NCBI GenBank assembly: GCA_019914995.1
Contig: CM034130.1
Span: forward strand, 2,728,001 to 2,792,000
Direction: 5' to 3'
Source: Acanthochlamys bracteata
Taxonomy: Eukaryota > Streptophyta > Magnoliopsida > Pandanales > Velloziaceae
DNA length: 64,000 bases
Part shown: positions 58,934 through 64,000 of the stretch, one piece after another
Layout: every line of letters begins with the position of its first letter
Position numbering within the stretch: the first letter of the stretch is position 1
Program-made: the position numbers and the translations under genes
Notes under the pieces: model-generated
What the model was told of the DNA's origin: nothing
What the model saw: the letters and a program-made list of their open reading frames with translations, nothing else
The model's database searches: none

Positions 58934-61900
58934 AACAATTTTTTGATTAATTATTGGATTAAAAAGTTATCATTATTAAAATCTATGAATAGATTATAGA
59001 TATAATGTTAAAATGAAACTCTAAAATTTTGTTAAAGTAAACTTCTAATGTAAATACATACTGAAGATAACTTCAATAACACCAACTTAAATTATTCCTC
59101 AAATAGAGTTTCCACAAATTTCTCGAGTAAATTTAAAGCTTAATGAGTAACTATGAATATCAAGAACATTACCACTATATTTAGTAGAAGCTACTTTATT
59201 TCAACTTCTTATTTTTAATAAATATTTGAAACTTATATTAATTTTTTTAAAAAAATTAAAAATTAAAAATTATATATATTATAATTTTTATTATTTTTGA
59301 ATTAATAAATTAAACTTATTTTTAAAACTTTTAAAATAACTTTTCTAAAAATTTTATATTTTAAGCATTCTTAAATATTTTCTTATTATTTGACATGAAG
59401 AACTCTTTCAGGTAATTTATCTATTTGTTTGGGACGTTCCGGTCCTCCGGATCTATTTTGAATGTTTGTGACAGCCCCTAGTTTTTATCGTTGGACAACA
59501 ATTCAAACGTCTTAATAAAAATATTAATATCTTACTTTTGTTCACTATTAATGTAGAAAATTTATTGTACTGGACTTTTTGAACCTCTGTACTCTGAAGT
59601 TGCTGGCAGATTACGGTAGCGTTTAAAAGTATTTATAAAATAGAATTTTTTTAAAAATAAAAATAATTTTAGAAATAAATTTTATTTGTTCTATTTTTAA
59701 AAAAAATAAAAATATGAAATAAAAAAATTACTATATAAAATTTTTTTGTATTATTTAAATTTTTAAATAAATTTTTAAATATTTATAAATTATAATTAAA
59801 AAATAAAAAACTTATTTTTTGATAAATTAAACCAAAAGCTCTCTACACCAAACACTTACGTTTATATTTAGAATACTTATAAAATAAAATATTTAAAAAA
59901 TATTTTTAAAAAATTATTATTATTTTATAATAAAAATTAGTAAGAATAAAGTTTTATGATAAAGAATTTTTTTATATTTTAGAATTTTTTTGAAGTAATT
60001 AAAAATTTATTAAAAATTTTAAAATAGAATTTAAATGCACGGTCAAACGGTGCTTTATTAGGGCGAGAAAATGTAGTCAATAGGTCTGTTGAAAAACTTT
60101 CCCGCTAATAACTAGCACAATTGACTCAACTGGCGCTGAGGTGCATCTTATCTTTCTTTTTCACGTAAAATCATGTGAATTGAAACCAAATAGCAAATTC
60201 AAAATGAATTCGTAACAAAATTGAACCCACTGCACTACTGAAATTTGGCAGGAAGAAACAAAATGATCTGATCTATAAGCCTTTTTTACCCGACACTCCA
60301 CGAGCGCACGCAACATTTTGAATCTGAACAAACTTCACAGTCCATCATACCCAGTTTAAAGTGAAATTTTCTTTCAAAAAAATGAACTAACCTTACACAA
60401 TCGTTCAAGTTTCTTACTTTATCGCATTCCCGTTACCGCCTTCCGCATCACCGCAGCAGGTTTCAAAAGTTAAATGCGCTACGTTTTTAGCGGTAATGTT
60501 ACCTAATACGGTAATTGCATAACAAAAAGCTGACAGACAGATAGCCGCGGTGTGTTACTTTTCCCTCCTCGAGCTACGGATTCTAAATACGACTCGTACG
60601 CAAATGGTACGCACCACTAACAGCTACCAATTCTAATTTATTTTTACAATTTTCACCCATTAAGTTAGAATTTGACATGATTTGTGATACTGTTTTTATT
60701 TTAAAAAAATTTCGTATAATTTCTTAGTGTATATTTGTTTTTCTAATAATTTAAAGTATAAATAAACTATATGACATATAATTAATAATTATAGTTAAAA
60801 AAATATGACTTAATTTCAAAATAAATGTAATCATAAAAAACCTTTTTATTTAAGTACTTACAAACTTGGTCTGTGGCACAATCCAGTAGTGCTTTTCAGA
60901 AATTTTTATCTAACTCTTTATCCAGTAGTGCCAAAACATTTAAGTAAAAACGCGTTTCGAATTGGATTGGTTAAACCCAATTTGACCTAAGACATTTGGT
61001 TGGATTTAGAAAGTACTTGCCATTTCATTTGAGAAAAATAGTTTTTTAATTTTTTAATTTATATTTATATATATATATATTTAAATTTTAGAAAATTTAT
61101 TTTAAAATATAAAAATATTTTACATATTAAATTTTTTATTTTTTATTTTTATTTTTTTAAATAAAAAACTTAGAACTCATTTTTTAAAAAAATAAAATTA
61201 TTTTTTATTTCAAAAATAAATCTATTCTAAAAAGTATTTTCAAACGACTTGTTTAGAGTTTAGATACCCCATAAATCAACTCATGAAAAATCTAATGAGT
61301 AACTATTATATATTTAATCCAACCAACTCTAAATTATCAATTATTCCACCCACTTTGTAAAATATAAAAAGGATAGCCGATCCGAAACCCAAACCTAAAC
61401 GGATTGGACCACATGAAGACAAAAGTTTTTATTAAGTTAGGTTTCGTTCAATCAAAAAATTCTATTTGAGTTTCTGCTGTTTGTTTAAGCTTTATAAATT
61501 TTTTATTTAAATTTTTATTTAAGTTTTCAATATAATTTTTTGATAATATTATATAAAAATTTAAAATATATTAAAAATTTTACATAATAAAAACTTGTTC
61601 TTATTTATTTTTTATTATTTATATAAAAAAAGAATTTATTTTAAAAAAATTTAGAATATTTTTATTGCATAAATTTTTTTTTTTCAAAAGTACTCTTATA
61701 TGATCCCATTGTCACTTATAATATAAGAGATATTCGGAGTGCTTTGTTAAAAGAAGTTCTTTTTAAGTAAAAGACACTTCAAAAAATTTTTAAATTATGT
61801 TTTATTTTTATTAATAAATAATAATAAACTAATAATAATAGTTTATCAAGTAAAAGTTTTATTTTCCAAAATTTTAAAATTTTTATGCAGCATTATTAAA

Positions 61901-62433
61901 AATTTATTAGAAATGTGAAATTAAAAAATTAAAATATACTAAAAAAATATTAGAATATGAAATTAAAATTCTAAAAAATGAGTTGAAAATTTTTTTCAAA
62001 CACAACCAAAAATTATTTAGATATTTTAATGGCTCCTTTCTCTGTTATAAATAATTCAGTCACTCCACCGAATAACGAGCAAATCATCTTTTTTATGGTT
62101 CCATAATTAACATTTTCAAATTAACTTAACTATAAATTTTCAGGTTACATAACAAAATAACTTCAAACGAGCATCGCTTGTATTTCAATTTGATTTTCTT
62201 CTTTCTAATTATTCTATTATCTGTTGTTGTCTTGACTTTTTGTGCTTACCAAATCCAAGGAACATCCACATCATTGTCATGGTATACGCACAGAATATTG
62301 GTTTGCTAAATTTCATTTTCTGTTTTTGTGGCTGGATTATGCAAAATAACAGGTATTTTAACTTGACATCACTCTACTGGTCTTCTTCGTAATAACAACG
62401 AAAACATACGGTCATTTTGATACATGCTGCCCT
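58934..62433. other. AT-rich intergenic region upstream of the SAUR gene
   Basis: No gene or RNA is visible. It holds several AT-rich stretches with the TTTAAATAAATTTTT core seen in the MITEs of this window (about 59,620-59,860 and 61,470-61,700), probably decayed members. A less AT-rich part at about 60,060-60,640 (GTACGCACC, CCGCGGTGTG) is unassigned. The last few hundred bases are presumably SAUR promoter; no auxin-response element was identified with certainty. Confidence 0.45.
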
Positions 62434-62441
62434 ATATATAC
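62434..62441 (+). promoter_or_regulatory. TATA box of the SAUR gene
   Basis: TATATATA about 170 bp upstream of the chosen ATG, followed by a CT-rich leader (CTCTCATCTTCGTCTCC). The expected start is near 62,465. Confidence 0.65.
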
Positions 62442-62609
62442 CAGCCTCTCATCTTCGTCTCCTTCCCTTTACCTACCTCTCTTTATCCTCTTTTCTACAG
62501 AGTCAGAAAAAAGTGAATTCTGATTCAAGGAGGTTTTCGTATTTACACAGAGAGAGAGCGAAGGGTTTCCGAAGTTCGGTTGCCTCTCAGAGGAGCTGTT
62601 GTTGTTTTA

Positions 62610-63023
62610 ATGGGGAAATGCAGCAAGATCAGGCACATAGTTCGACTCCGTCAGATGCTGAAGCGGTGGCGGAGGCGAGCAGCTGTAGCAGCCGCATCAT
62701 TGGGGCCACCAGCGGACGTTCCGTCTGGACACGTTGCAGTATGCGTGGGAACAGCTCCACGGCGGTACGTTATTCGCGCGGCATACCTTAACCACCCTCT
62801 GTTCGGTAAACTTCTCGCTCAGTCGGAGGAAGAGTTTGGCTACTCCGCCGCCGGACCGCTCGCTCTTCCTTACTGCGATGAACAGGTTTTCGAAGAAATC
62901 CTTAAACAAATCTTGTCTTCGTCTTCGTCGGGGAAGTCTTGCTCAGGCAATGCTGGAGCGAGATGGCAGACGGAGTCGCTCCCGTTGCTTAGAACACTCG
63001 CCGATAAACCATCTGTCTGGTGA
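62610..63023 (+). CDS. SAUR-family auxin-responsive protein
   Basis: Single-exon gene of 137 residues, usual for SAURs. The start is taken at the ATG of MGKCSKIRHIVRLRQ, the family's typical beginning. An in-frame ATG ten codons earlier (62,580) adds residues unlike SAURs. The basic N-terminus (RLRQMLKRWRRR) is followed by the SAUR core at about 36-102: DVPSGHVAVCVG, RRYVIRAAYLNHPLFGKLLAQSEEEFGY, LALPYCDEQVFEEILKQI. SAURs inhibit PP2C.D phosphatases and so keep plasma-membrane proton pumps active and promote cell expansion; this role is known for the family, not shown here. The coding part is GC-rich against very AT-rich surroundings, common for intronless SAURs. It has its own TATA box and no close neighbour. 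The C-terminal Ser/Gly tail is variable in the family. Overlapping frames on both strands are shadows. Confidence 0.93.
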   Translation: MGKCSKIRHIVRLRQMLKRWRRRAAVAAASLGPPADVPSGHVAVCVGTAPRRYVIRAAYLNHPLFGKLLAQSEEEFGYSAAGPLALPYCDEQVFEEILKQILSSSSSGKSCSGNAGARWQTESLPLLRTLADKPSVW

Positions 63024-64000
63024 TCGATCGATCGATGGACCGATCTAGATTTCTTGTTCATTTCAGATTCAATTGAGTTAGGCGATTGATGATTTTGCTT
63101 CTTTTATTTTGCGGGGTTGAATATATTTTGAATCTCGATCGATTGATTTGTTTGCGCTCCAGAAATGGGAAGAGAGATGGCGTCGAATCTTTGCGAAGGT
63201 CATCCCTCCTCGAATTGGAGAATTTGTATGAATCGAATCTCAAATCGAAGTGTAAGAGGAGGGAATTATAATTTATTATTATTGAGCAGAAACTAGGAGC
63301 TGCTGCTTCGCTGCTTTATCTTTTGTAAATATTAATTTGTTTACACTTTTATGTATTTTTTCTTTTCAAAAATACAAACAAAAAGTTGCTCCCTCTGATT
63401 TTTTTTATCAATGTAATTTCAACAAAGTTACATGAGAGAATGTAATAATGTGGGTGAGCAGGAAATAAACAATTTATTAAAATAAATAATATATTTCATA
63501 AATATATTTCAAAACTTACAAATTAAGAATGGTATTTGAATGAATAAGTGATTATAGAGTAACCATACAAAAGTGATTGAAATAATTTTTATTATATACT
63601 GATCGATATCACAAAATTGTTGTATGCAACTTATATTTTTATTTAAAAATTATTTTGAAAAATTATTTTTGATATTGATTAATTTAGAGATATTTCTTTT
63701 TATAAGTAAACAATTTCAAACACTAGTTACATAGCATGGAGTTCATTTAAATTTATCTCAAACTGACCTATCCAATATTGAGAGTAATAATAAGCTATGT
63801 TATGTTTTTTCTGTAATTATTGATTGATGACAGTCAGTGCTGTGCAGTTGGAAGGCGTACAACTTTTCAGCCATTCAAGGGGACATGTCCGATTACTTAT
63901 AAAATAATACTTTTTAAAATAAAACATATTTAATATTTTTTTAAATAGATTTAATTTTTATAAAAACTTATATACAATATTTTATAATATATTTTTAAAG
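63024..64000. other. 3' flank of the SAUR gene
   Basis: The first 300-400 bases are likely 3' UTR (TTTTGTAAATATTAATTTG near 63,321 is a plausible end region, and AATAAA lies at about 63,463). The rest is AT-rich without gene or repeat signals. Confidence 0.45.

Noticed and set aside
62580-62609. Upstream in-frame ATG extending the SAUR by ten residues
   Set aside because: SAURs of this group begin MGKC-K-; the extra residues (MPLRGAVVVL) are unlike the family. The second ATG is preferred.
62417-62791. 124-codon frame overlapping the SAUR start
   Set aside because: It is in another frame, starts upstream of the likely transcription start and reads no known domain. The SAUR frame fully explains the sequence.

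Overview
This is nuclear DNA of a flowering plant. It has AT-rich intergenic DNA, canonical GT-AG introns, a miR156 precursor cluster, a SAUR auxin-response gene, G-type lectin (S-domain) receptor kinases and layers of plant LTR retrotransposons and MITEs. A tandem multi-hairpin MIR156 locus is best known from grasses (the rice miR156b/c and maize Corngrass1 type), which hints at a monocot, but I cannot fix the clade.

Layout. (1) 1-4.6 kb: a TATA box and a primary transcript carrying three miR156 hairpins in about 600 bp, then a CACTA-like non-autonomous transposon. (2) 4.8-7.4 kb: a five-exon plant gene for a 430-residue coiled-coil protein with a basic nuclear-targeting-like tail, function unknown. 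(3) 9-49 kb: a tandem array, all on the minus strand, of S-domain receptor-like kinases of the Arabidopsis At2g19130 type. Three copies look intact (10.9-13.5, 17.4-19.9 and 43.6-46.2 kb), each with one 126-150 nt intron at the same place. One copy is a pseudogene split by a 3.8-kb Copia-type element with a clean 5-bp target duplication. There are also a partial gene of a second, more diverged subtype (9-10.4 kb), fragments of that second subtype upstream of every main-type gene, and a 5'-end stub of a fifth main-type copy (48.1-49.1 kb). (4) 30.4-42.8 kb: a 12.5-kb composite Copia-type element with roughly 2.2-kb LTRs, inserted between the third and fourth main-type copies and carrying foreign sequence near its 3' end. 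(5) A large inverted duplication: 33,627-43,454 is repeated in reverse orientation at 49,103-58,933 (arms about 9.83 kb, spacer 5.65 kb). The spacer holds an intact receptor kinase. (6) 59-64 kb: AT-rich intergenic DNA and an intact SAUR gene with a TATA box.

How the parts relate. The receptor kinases form a birth-and-death cluster. The duplicated unit is one main-type gene plus a truncated second-type fragment plus shared flanks, later broken up by MITEs and LTR elements. Several insertions can be ordered because paralogous units preserve the empty site. The coiled-coil gene, the MIR156 locus and the SAUR gene are unrelated neighbours with their own promoters. The most unusual structure is the giant inverted repeat around a live receptor-kinase gene. 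The most unusual small feature is the first miR156 hairpin, whose miRNA arm is two bases short.
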